Below are positions 51,239 to 61,524 of a stretch of DNA of 64,000 bases, one piece after another (positions within the stretch are counted from its first letter, which is position 1; each line of letters starts with the position of its first letter). Source of the stretch: Penium margaritaceum (taxonomy: Eukaryota; Streptophyta; Zygnematophyceae; Desmidiales; Peniaceae); the NCBI GenBank assembly GCA_023375785.1, contig SZWC01000103.1, positions 352,402 to 416,401 of the forward strand. The letters are read 5' to 3'. The notes below the pieces were generated by a model. The model had not been told where the DNA came from. It did no database searches and saw only the letters and a program-made list of their open reading frames with translations. The translations under genes were made by a program, and so were the position numbers.

Positions 51239-54200
51239 CAGTTTTAGTGGGTTTTATTTTGTTTAAGTTTGTGTAAGTGCGTGTACGTGCAGGTAAGTGT
51301 ATGTAAGTACGTATAAGTGCGTATAAGTGCGTGTAAGTGCGTGTAAGTGCGTATAAGTGCGTGTAAGTACGTATAAGTGCGTATAAGTGTGTGTTAGTGC
51401 ATGTAAGTACGTGTAAGTACGTGTAACTACCTGTTAGTGTGTGAAAGTGCGTGTAAGTGTGTGCAAGTATGTGTAAGTGTGGTTTAAGTGCGTGTAAGTT
51501 TGTATTAGTGTGTGTAAGTGCGTGTAAGTTTGTGTAAGTGCGTGTAAGTGCGTGTAAGTGTGTGTAAGTACGTGTAAGTGCGTGTAAGTGTGTGTTAGTA
51601 TGTGTAAGTGTGTGTTAGTGCGTGTAAGTGCGTGTAAGTGTGTGTTAGTGTGTGTAAGTGCGTGCAAGTATGTGTAAGTGCATGTCAGTGCGTGTAAGTG
51701 CATGCAAGTGCATATAAGTGCGTGTAAGTGCGAGTAAGTACGTGTAAGTACGTGTAAGTGCGTGTAAGTGCATGTAAGTGTGTGTAAGTGGGTGTAAGTG
51801 CGTGTAAGTGTGTGTAAGTACGTGTAAGTTTGTGTAAGTGCGTGTTAGTGCATATAAGTGACTGTAAGTGCTTGTAAGTGTGTGTAAGTGCATATAAATG
51901 CGGTTTAAGTTCGTGTAAGTGCGTGTAAGTACGTGTAAGTGCATGTAAGTGTGTTTATGTACGTGTAAGTGCGTGTAAGTGCAGTTTAAGTGGATGTAAC
52001 TTTGTATAAGTTCGTGTAAGTACGTGTAAGTACGTGTAAGTGTGTGTATGTGCGTGTAAGTGCGTGTAAGTACGTGTAAGTACGTGTAAGTGCACGTAAG
52101 TGCGTGCCAGTACGTATAAGTGCGTGTTAGTGCATGTCAGTATCTGTAAGTGCGTGTAAGAGCATGTAAGTACGTGTAACTGTGTGTGTAGGTGCATGTA
52201 GGTTCTTGTAAGTGTGTGTAAGTGCATATAAGTGTGTATAAGTGCGTGTAAGTGTGTGTAAGTGCATGTAAGTGCATGCAAGTGTGGTTTAAGTGCGTGT
52301 AAGTTTGTGTACGTGCGTATAAGTGCGTATAAGTGTGTATACGTGTGTATAAGTGTGTGTTAGTGTGTGTAAGTGTGTGTAAGTGTATATTAGTGCGTGT
52401 AAAAGCGTGTAAGTGTGTGTAAGTACGCATAAGTGCATGTAAGTGCATGTAAGTGCATGTAAGTGTGTGTAAGTGCGTGTAAGTATGTGTAAGTGTGTGT
52501 AAGTACGTGTAAGTGCGTGTTAGTGTATATAAGTATGTATAAGTGTGTGTAAGTACGTGTAAGTGTGTATAAGTGCGTATTAATGCGTGTAAGTGCGTGT
52601 AAGTGTGTGTAAGTACGTGTAAGTGCGTGTTAGTGTATATAAGTATGTATAAGTGTGTGTAAGTACGTGTAAGTGTGTATAAGTGCGTATTAATGCGTGT
52701 AAGTGCGTGTAAGTGCATGTGAGTGCATGTGAGTGCGTGCAAGTATGTGTAAGTATGTGTAAGTGCGTGTAAGTGTATGTAAGTACGTGTCAGTGTGTGT
52801 AAGTATGTGTATGTGCGTGAAAGTGTGTTTAAATGCACGTACGTTTGTGTAAGTGCATGTAAGTGCGTTTAAGTACGTGTAAGTGCAAGAACGTGCGTGT
52901 AAGTGCGTGTAAGTACGTGTAAGTGTGTATAAGTACGTGTAAGTTCGTGTAAGTGCATGTAAGTTCCTGTGAGTGTGTGTAAGTGTGTGTAAATGCGTGT
53001 AAGTGCGTATAAGTGCGTGTAAGTGTGTGTAAGTGCATGTAAGTACGTGTAAGTGCATGTAAGTATGTGTAAGTACATGTAAGTACAAGTAAGTACGTGT
53101 AAGTGCGTGTAAGTGTGTGTAAGTGCGTGTAAGTGTGTGTAAGTGCATGTAAGTACGTGTAAGTGCATGTAAGTATGTGTAAGTACATGTAAGTACAAGT
53201 AAGTACGTGTAAGTGCGTGTAAGTGTGTGTAAGTACGTGTAAATGCGTTAAAGTGTGTGTAAGTGTGTGAAAGTGCGTGTAAGTACGTGTAAGTGCGTGT
53301 AAGTATGTGTAAGTACGTGTAAGTGTGTGTAAGTGTGTTTAAGTACGTGTATGTGCGTGTAAGTGCGTGTAAGTACGTGTAAGTACGTGTAAGTACGTGT
53401 GAGTACGTGTAAGTTTGTGTAAGTGACTGTCAGTTCGAGTAAGTGCGTGTAAGTACATGTGAGTGCGTGTAAGTACGTGTAAGTGCGTATAAGTGTGTGT
53501 AAATGCGTGTAAGTGCATGAAAGTGCGTGTAAGTGCATGTAAGTATGTGTAAGTTTATGTGAGTGAATGTAAGTTCGTGTAAGTGTGTGAAAGTGCATGT
53601 AAGTGCGTGTGAGTGCCTATAAGTGCGTGTGTGTGTGTGTAAGTGCGTGTAAGTGTGTATAAGTGTGTGTAAGTGCATGAAAGTGCGTGTACGTGTGTGT
53701 AAGTGCGTGTTAGTACGTGTGAGTGCATGTAACAGCGTGTAAGGGCATAAAAGTGCGTGTAAGTGCGGTTTAAGTTCGTGTAAGTTCGTGTATGTGTGTG
53801 TAAGTACGTGTACGTTTGTGTAAGTGCGTGTAAGTGTGTGTAAGTGCTAAAAGTGAATGTCAGTACGTTTAAGTGCGTGTAAGTACGTGTAAGTGTATGT
53901 AAGAACATGTAAGTGTGTGTAAGTACGTGTAAGTACGTGTAAGTACGTATAAGTGTGTATAACTGTGTGTAAGTATGTATAAATGCGAGTAAGTGTGTGT
54001 AAGTGCGTATGAGTGTGTGTAAGTATGTATAAGTGCGTGTAAGTGCATGTAAGTTTGTGTACGTGCGTGTAAGTGTGTGTAAGTGTGTGTAAGTTTGTGT
54101 AAGTGTGTGTTAATGCGTGTAAGTGTGTTTCAGTGCGTGTAAGTATGTGTTAGTGCATGTAAGTGCGTGTAAGTGTGTATAAGTGCATGTAAGTTCGTAT

Positions 54201-55437
54201 AAGTGTGTATAAGTGCGTGTAAGTACTTATAAGTGCGTGAAAGTGCGTGTAAATGCGTGTAAGTGCAAGAAAGTACGTGTAAGTGCGTGTAAGTGCGTGC
54301 AAGTGCGTATAAGTACGTGTAAGTTTGTGTAAGTGCATGTAAGTTCCAGTGAGTGTGTGTAAGTGCGTGTACTTGCGTGTAAGTGTGTGTAAGTGTGTAT
54401 AAGTACGTGTAAGTGCCTGTAAGTACGTGTAAGTATGTGTAAGTGCAAGTAAGTGCATGTAAGTGCATATAAGTGCGTGTATGTGCGTGTAAGCACGTGT
54501 AAGTGCGTGTAAGTATGTGTAAGTGCAAGTAAGTGCATGTAAGTGCATATAAGTGCGTGTATGTGCGTGTAAGCACGTGTAAGTGCGTGTAAGTGCATGT
54601 AAGTACATGTAAGTACGTGTACATACGTGTAAGTGCGTGTAAGTGCGTGTAAGCTCGTGTAAGTGCGTGTAAGTGCGTGTAAGTGCGTGTAAGTCCGTGT
54701 AAGTGCGTGTAAGTACGTGTAAGTACGTGTATGTACGTGTAAGTACATGTAAGTGCATGTAAGTACATAAAAGTGCGTGTAAGTGTGTATAAGTGTGTGT
54801 AAGTGTGTGTAAGTGTGTGTAAGTGTGTGTAAGTGCGTGTTAGTGCATGTGAGTGCATGTAAGAGCGTGTAAGTGCATGTAAGTGCGTGTTAGTGCGGTT
54901 TAAGTTCGTGTAAGTGAGTGTAAGTGCGTGTAAGTATGTGTAAGTTTGTGTAAGTGTGTGTAAGTGTGTGTAAGTGCTAAAAGTGCGTGTAAGTACGTGT
55001 AAGTGCGTGTAAGTGTGTGTAAGTGCATGTAGGTGCAATGTAAGTTCGTGTAAGTGCGTACAAGTGCGTGTAAGTGCGTGTAAGTATGTGTAGGTATGTG
55101 TAAGTGCGAGTAAGTGCGTGTAAGTGCGTGTAAGTATGTGTAAGTGCGTGTATGTTTGTGTAAGTGTGTGTAAGTGCGTGTAAGTGCGTGTATGTATGTG
55201 TAAGTACGTGTAAGTACGTGTAAGTGCAAGTAAGTGCGTGTAAGTACGTGTAAGTATGTATAAGTATGTATACATTTGTGTAAGTGCGTGTAAGTGCGTG
55301 TAAGTGCGTGTAAGTGTGTGTAATTGCATGTAAGTACGGTTTACGTTTGTGTAAGTGCGTGTAAGTGCATGTAATTACGTGTAAGTACGTGTAAGTGCGT
55401 ATAAGTACATGTAAGTTCGTGTAAGTGCGTGCAAGTG
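51239..55437 (+). repeat. HOR-II copy 1 (~4.2 kb)
   Basis: The landmarks in order are CAGTTTTAGTGGGT (51239), TGGATGTAACTTTG (51991), TGACTGTCAG (53424), CTAAAAGTGAATG (53847), GCAAGTAAG (54441) and CTAAAAG (54977). Each recurs about 4.2-4.3 kb later. Tandem duplications of 110-120 bp (near 52500-52690 and 53031-53200) and 80 bp (54431-54590) lie inside. Confidence 0.75.
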
Positions 55438-58400
55438 CAGTTTTAGTGGGTGTTATTTTGTTTAAGTTTGTGTAAGTGCGTGTACGTGCAGGTAAGTGTA
55501 TGTAAGTACGTATAAGTGCGTTTAAGTGCGTGTAAGTGCGTGTAAGTGCGTATAAGTGCGTGTAAGTATGTATAAGTGCGTATAAGTGTGTGTTAGTGCA
55601 TGTAAGTACGTGTAAGTACGTGTAACTACCTGGTAGTGTGTGAAAGTGCGTGTAAGTGTGTGCAAGTACGTGTAAGTGTGGTTTAAGTGCGTGTAAGGTT
55701 GTATTAGTGTGTGTAAGTGCGTGTAAGTTTGTGTAAGTGTGTGTAAGTGCGTGTAAGTGTGTGTAAGTACGTGTAAGTGCGTGTAAGTGTGTATTAGTAT
55801 GTGTAAGTGTGTGTTAGTGCGTGTAAGTGCGTGTAAGTGTGTGTTAGTGTGTGTAAGTGCGTGCAAGTATGTGTAAGTGCATGTCAGTGCGTGTAAGTAC
55901 ATGTAAGTGCATATAAGTGTGTGTAAGTGCGTGTAAGTACGTGTAAGTACGTGTAAGTGCGTGTAAGTGCATGTAAGTGTGTGTAAGTGGGTGTAAGTGC
56001 GTGTAAGTGTGTGTAAGTACGTGTAAGTTCGTGTAAGTGCGTGTAAGTGCATATAAGTGACTGTAAGTGCGTGTAAGTGTGTGTAAGTGGGTGTAAGTGC
56101 GTGTAAGTGTGTGTAAGTACGTGTAAGTTCGTGTAAGTGCGTGTAAGTGCATATAAGTGACTGTAAGTGCTTGTAAGTGTGTGTAAGTGCATATAAATGC
56201 GGTTTACGTTCGTGTAAGTGCGTGTAAGTGCGTGTAAGTGCATGTAAGTGTGTTTATGTACGTGTAAGTGCGTGTAAGTGCAGTTTAAGTGGATGATACT
56301 TTGTGTAAGTTCGTGTAAGTTCGTGTAAGTACGTGTAAGTGTGTGTATGTGCGTGTAAGTGCGTGTAAGTATGTGTAAGTACGTGTAAGTGCATGTAAGT
56401 GCGTGCCAATACGTATAAGTGCGTGTTAGTGCATGTAAGTATCTGTAAGTGCGTGTAAGAGCATGTAAGTACGTGAAACTGTGTGTGTAGGTGCATGTAG
56501 GTGCCTGTAAGTGTGTGTAAGTGCATATAAGTGTGTATAAGTGCGTGTAAGTGTGTGTAAGTGCATGTAAGTGCATGTAAGTGTGGTTTAAGTACGTGTA
56601 AGTTTGTGTAAGTGCGTATAAGTGCGTATAAGTGTGTATACGTGTGTGTAAGTGCATGTAAGTGCGTGTAAGTGTAAGTGTGTATAAGTGTGTGTAAGTG
56701 TGTGTAAGTGTGTGTAAGTGTATATTAGTGCGTGTAAAAGCGTGTAAGTGTGTGTAAGTACGTATAAGTGCATGTAAGTGCGTGTAAGTGCATGTAAGTG
56801 TGTGTAAGTGCATGTAAGTATGTGTAAGTGTGTGTAAGTACGTGTAAGTGCGTGTTAGTGTATATAAGTATGTATAAGTGTGTGTAAGTATGTGTAAGTG
56901 TGTATAAGTGCGTATTAATGCGTGTAAGTGCCTGTAAGTGCATGTGAGTGCATGTGAGTGCGTGTAAGTATCTATAAGTATGTGTAAGTGCGTGTAATTG
57001 TATGTAAGTACGTGTCAGTGTGTGTAAGTACGTGTATGTGCGTGAAAGTGTGTTTAAATGCGTGTAAGTTTGTGTAAGTGCGTGTAAGTGCGTTTAAGTA
57101 CGTGTAAGTGCAAGAATGTGCGTGTAAGTGCGTGTAAGTACGTGTAAGTGTGTACAAGTACGTGTAAGTTTGTGTAAGTGCATGTAAGTTCCTGTGAGTG
57201 TGTGTAAGTGCGTGTAAATGCGTGTAAGTGCGTATAAGTGCATGTAAGTGTGTGTAAGTGCGTGTAAGTGCGTGTAAGTGCATGTAAGTATGTGTAAGTA
57301 CGTGTAAGTACAAGTAAGTACGTGTAAGTGTGTGTAAGTGTGTGTAAGTACTTGTAAATGCGTGAAAGTGTGTGTAAGTGTGTGAAAGTGCGTGTAAGTA
57401 CGTGTAAGTGCGTGTAAGTATGTGTAAGTACGTGTAAGTGTGTGTAAGTGTGTTTAAGTGCGTGTATGTGCGTGTAAGTGCGTGTAAGTACGTGTAAGTG
57501 CGTGTAAGTATGTGTAAGTACGTGTAAGTGTGTGTAAGTGTGTTTAAGTGCGTGTATGTGCGTGTAAGTGCGTGTAAGTACGTGTAAGTACGTGTAAGTA
57601 CGTGTGAGTACGTGTAAGTTTGTGTAAGTGACTCTCAGTTTGAGTAAGTGCGTGTAAGTACATGTGAGTGCGTGTAAGTACGTGTAAGTGCGTATACGTG
57701 TGTGTAAATGCGTGTAAGTGCATGTAAGTGCATGTAAGTATGTGTAAGTTTATGTAAGTGAATGTAAGTTCGTGTAAGTGTGTGAGAGTGCATGTTAGTG
57801 CGTGTGAGTGAGTATAAGTGCGTGTGTGTGTGTAAGTGCGTGTAAGTATGTATAAGTGTGTGTAAGTGCATGAAAGTACGTGTACGTGTGTGTAAGTGCG
57901 TGTTAGTGCCTGTGAGTGCATGTAACAGCGTGTAAGGGCATACAAGTGCGTGTAAGTGCGGTTTAAGTTCGTGTAAGTTCGTATAAGTGTGTGTAAGTGC
58001 GTGTACGTTTGTGTAAGTGCGTGTAAGTGTGTGTAAGTGCTAAAAGTGAATGTCAGTACGTTTAAGTGCGTGTAAGTACGTGTAAGTGCATGTAAGTGCA
58101 TGTAAGTGTGTGTAAGTGCGTGTAAGTACGTGTAAGTACGTATAAGTGTGTATAAGTGTGTGTAAGTATGTATAAATGCGTGTAAGTGTGTGTAAGTGCG
58201 TATGAGTGTGTGTAAGTATGTATAAGTGCGTGTAAGTGCATGTAAGTGTGTGTACGTGCGTATAAGTGTGTATAAGTGTGTGTAAGTTTGTGTAAGTGTG
58301 TGTTAATGCGTGTAAGTGTGTTTAAGTGCGTGTAAGTATGTGTTAGTGCATGTAAGTGCGTGTAAGTGTATATAAGTGCGTGTAAGTCCGTATAAGTGTG

Positions 58401-59258
58401 TGTAAGTACGTGTAAGTGATTATAAGTACGTGAAAGTGTGTGTAAATGCGTGTAAGTGCAAGAAAGTACGTGTAAGTGCGTGTAAGTGCGTGTAAGTGCG
58501 TATAAGTACGTGTAAGTTTGTGTAAGTGCATGTATGTTCCTGTGAGTGTGTGTAAGTACGTGTACTTGCGTGTAAGTGCGTGTAAGTGTGTATAAGTACG
58601 TGTAAGTGCCTGTAAGTACGTGTAAGTATGTGTAAGTGCAAGTAAGTGCATGTAAGTGCATATAAGTGCGTGTATGTGCGTGTAAGCACGTGTAAGTGCG
58701 TGTAAGTCCATGTAAGTACATGTAAGTACGTATACATACGTGTAAGTGCGTGTAAGTGCGTGTAAGTTTGTGTAAGTGCGTGTAAGTACGTGTAAGTACG
58801 TGTAAGTACGTGTAAGTTCGTGTAAGTGACTGTCAGTTTGTGTAAGTGCGTGTAAGTGGATGTAAGTGCGTGTAAGTGCGTGTAAGTGTGTGTAAGTACG
58901 TGTAAGTGCATATAAGTGTGTGTAAATGCGTGTAAGTACGTGTAAGTGCGTGTAAGTGCGTGTAATTACGTGTACGTATGTGTAAGTGAATGTACGTTCG
59001 TGTAAGTGTGTGTAAGTACGTGTAAGTACATGTAAGTGTATGTAAGTGCGTGTAGGTGCGTATAAGTGGGTGTAAGTGCGTGTAAGTGCGTGTAAGTGCG
59101 TGTAAGTGCCTGTAAGTGCGTATAAGTATGTGTAAGTACGTCTAAGTGCATGTAAGTGCATGTAAGTGCGTGTAAGTGTGTATAAGTGCGTATAAGTGCG
59201 TATAAGTAAGTGTAAGTGCGTATAAGTGCGTGCAAGTTCGTGTAAGTGCGTATAAGTG
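55438..59258 (+). repeat. HOR-II copy 2
   Basis: The landmarks are CAGTTTTAGTGGGT (55438), TGGATGATACTTTG (56289), TGACTCTCAG (57628), CTAAAAGTGAATG (58040), GCAAGTAAG (58636) and TGACTGTCAG (58827). A ~100-bp duplication at 55990-56160 and a ~80-bp one near 57400-57560 explain the slight length differences from copy 1. It passes into a HOR-I-type segment at about 59.26 kb. Confidence 0.75.
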
Positions 59259-61021
59259 TGGTGTAAATACGTGTAAGTGGGTGTTAGTGCATGTAAGTGC
59301 ATATAATTGCATATAAGTACGTATACGTGCGTGTAAGTGTATGTAAGTGCGTGTTAGTACGTGTAAGTGTATGTAAAAGCGTGTAAGTATGTATACGTGC
59401 GTGTAAGTGCTTATAAGTACTTGTAAGTGCGTGTAAGTGCATGTAAGTGCGTGTAGGTACGTGTAAGTACGTGTAAGTACGTGTAAGTGTGTATAAGTGT
59501 GTGTAAGTGTGTGTAAGTACGTGTAAGTACGTGTAAGTGTGTATAAGTGTGTGTAAGTGTGTGTAAGTGCGTGTAAGTACGTGTAAGTACGTGTAAGTAC
59601 GTCTAAGTTTGTGTAAGTGTGTGTAAATTCTTGTAAGTACATGTAAGTGCGTGTAAGTGTGTGTAATGGCGTGTAAGTACGGTTAAAGTTTGTGTGAGTA
59701 CGTGTGAGTGCGTGTAAGTGCGTATAAGTGTGTATAAGTGTGTATAAGTGCGTGTAAGTGCAGTTTAAGTCCGTGTAAGTTCGTATACGTGCGTGTAAGT
59801 ACGTGTATGTACGTGTAAGTGTATGTAAGTGTATGTAAGTGCGTGTAAGTGTGTGGAAGTATGTGTAAGTGCGTGTAAGTGCGTATAAGTATGTGTAAGT
59901 GCGTGCAGGTGCTTATAAGTGCATGTTAGTGCATGTAAGTGTGTGTAAATGCGTGTAAGTGCGTATAAGTGCGTGTAAGTGTGTGTAAGTGTTTGTAGGT
60001 GCGTGTACGTACGTATAAGTGTGTGTGAGTGTGTGTAAGTGCATGTAAGTGCGTGTAAGTATGTATAAGTTCGTGTAAGTGCGTGTAAGTACATGTACAT
60101 ACGTGTAAGTGTGTGTAAGTGCTTCTAAGTGCGTGTAAGTGCGTGTAAGTACATGTACGTACGTGTAAGTATGTGTAAGTGCATGTAAGTGTGGTGTAAG
60201 TATGAATAAGTTGGTGTAAGTGCATGTTAGTATGTAGAAGTGTGTGTAAGTGTGTGTAAGTGTTTGTAAGTGCGTGTAAGTGCGTGTAAGTACGTATAAG
60301 TGCGTGTAAGTGTCTCTCAGTGCATATAAGTGTGTGTAAAAGCGTATAAGTGTGTGTAAGTGCATGTAAGTGCGTGTAAGTGAATGTAAGTACATGTAAG
60401 TGCATGTAAGTGCGTGTAAGTACGTGTAACTGCGTGTAAGTCCGTGTAAGTGTGTGTAAGTGCACGTACATGCGAGTAAGTACGTGTAAGTATGTGTAAG
60501 TGCGTGTAAGTACGTGGAAGTTTATGTAAGTGTGTGTAACTGCGTATAAGTGCGTGTAAGTGTGTGTAAGTGCGTGTAAGTACGGGTTAGGTTCGTGTAA
60601 GTACGTGTAAGTGCGTGTAAGTACGTGTAAGTGTGTATAAGTGTGTCTAAGTGCGTGTAAGTGCGTATAAGTGCAGTTTAAGTGGGTGTAATTTTGTGTA
60701 AGTTCGTATAAAAGCGTGTAAGTGTGTCTAAGCGCGTGTAAGTGAGTGTAAGTACAACTAAGTCTGCATAAGTATGCGTAAGTATGTGTAAGTGCGTGTA
60801 AGTGTGTGTAAGTGCGTGCAAGTATGTGTTAGTGTGTGTATGTGCGTGTAAGTGTGTGTAAGTACGTGTAAGTGCATGTAAGTGCGTGTAAGTGCGTGTA
60901 GGTGCGTGTAGGTACGTGTAAGTGTGTGTAAGTGCATGTAAGTGCGTAAAAGTGCGTGTAAGTGCATGTAAATGTGAGTAAGTGCGTGTAAGTACATGTA
61001 AGTACCTGTAAGTGTGTGTAA
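59259..61021 (+). repeat. HOR-I copy 7, interrupted by the hAT element
   Basis: HOR-I landmarks GTGGTGTA (59259, 60191), GGTTAAAGTTTG (59681), GTGGGTGTAATTTT (60677) and ACAACTAAG (60754) occur in the same order and spacing as 28.05-29.6 kb, with an offset of about 31.2 kb. The unit stops at 61,021 where the transposon begins, so the rest of this copy may lie beyond the window. Confidence 0.72.
61014..61021. other. Candidate 8-bp hAT target site (GTGTGTAA)
   Basis: These are the eight satellite bases immediately before the CAATG terminus. hAT elements duplicate 8 bp on insertion, so this should recur at the far end of the element, outside the window. The sequence is common in the satellite, so a match alone would be weak evidence. 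Confidence 0.35.
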
Positions 61022-61111
61022 CAATGTTGACCTACGTACCACGTACAACGCCACAACGTTGTGGACAACGAACAACGTTGTAGTCCATTCTGGGGACAAC
61101 GTTGTGGCCCC
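61022..61111. repeat. hAT terminus with subterminal ACAACGTTGT palindromes
   Basis: After CAATGTTGACC come three copies of the self-complementary core ACAACGTTGT or close to it: 61053-61062 (within the 14-bp palindrome CCACAACGTTGTGG, 61051-61064), 61072-61081 and 61096-61105 (flanked by GGGG and CCCC). Clustered short motifs just inside the ends are known binding sites for hAT transposases. That these act so is inference. Confidence 0.55.
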
Positions 61112-61524
61112 TTCACAATGCTGGTTTTAGCGGCACCCACTATGCCAGAAAGCTGAACTTGACCATTTTCATCAGGTGTTATCTTCACGAGTACACTACA
61201 CATTGAAATTCTAACTTCAATTCTTACCACTTAAACTGTACCTCCACTCATTTTTAGGCCCCATTCACATACATGTGAACAGAGGCACGTGCATGGCACA
61301 TTGCCATACATTCTGGCTATCATCTGCATGTTACACACTACATTCTATGATCATTAGCAAGGTTTTGTGAGCAGGACAGACAGAACATTGTAAGCAATGT
61401 AAGCACAGTGTCAATGCAACTATCAGCTACATGTTGCACATTACATTCAGCAAGGAATAGCTAGGCATTGGAAGCAAGTCAAACAGGTGCAGCTAGTCAA
61501 ACAGGAATAGAATGTCAATGAAAT
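61112..61524 (-). other. Non-coding 3' region of the hAT element
   Basis: This is about 410 bp between the subterminal palindromes and the transposase stop codon (TGA on the minus strand near 61525). It is non-repetitive, with no open frame of note, and probably holds the 3' untranslated region. No clear AATAAA signal is seen on the minus strand. A TTACA (TGTAA on the coding strand) lies near 61331 and another near 61442. Confidence 0.5.

Larger units (their letters stand above)
1..61021 (+). repeat. Degenerate 10-bp satellite (megasatellite), unit TGTAAGTGCG
   Basis: Nearly every 10 bases the plus strand repeats TGTAAGT followed by three variable bases, most often GCG, GCA, GTG, ACG or ATG. 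The register is kept for about 61 kb, interrupted only by TATCC islands, assembly gaps and rare 9- or 11-bp units. There is room for about 6,000 units. The plus strand is G/T-rich with little C outside the GCG/ACG part, and it carries a TAA stop in every unit, so it cannot code. The minus strand lacks stops in all frames. No promoter, RNA gene or conserved host gene is seen inside. Long degenerate minisatellites with higher-order structure are typical of heterochromatin, centromeric or subtelomeric regions; which applies here cannot be decided from sequence. Confidence 0.98.

Noticed and set aside
233-60471. Long minus-strand open frames rich in Thr, His, Leu and Tyr (up to ~880 codons), resembling repetitive structural or antifreeze-like proteins
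   Set aside because: They follow from a stop-free 10-bp repeat. All three frames give the same decapeptide, lengths depend only on chance mutations, and there is no domain, signal peptide, consistent start or conservation of one frame.
1-61021. Telomere repeat
   Set aside because: The unit is far more degenerate than telomerase-made repeats, has 4-5 kb higher-order structure and islands, and leads into a transposon rather than a chromosome end. A subtelomeric or centromeric satellite remains possible.
1-61021. CRISPR array or bacterial origin iterons
   Set aside because: There is no repeat-spacer alternation and no cas or rep genes, and the associated transposase is of a eukaryotic hAT type.
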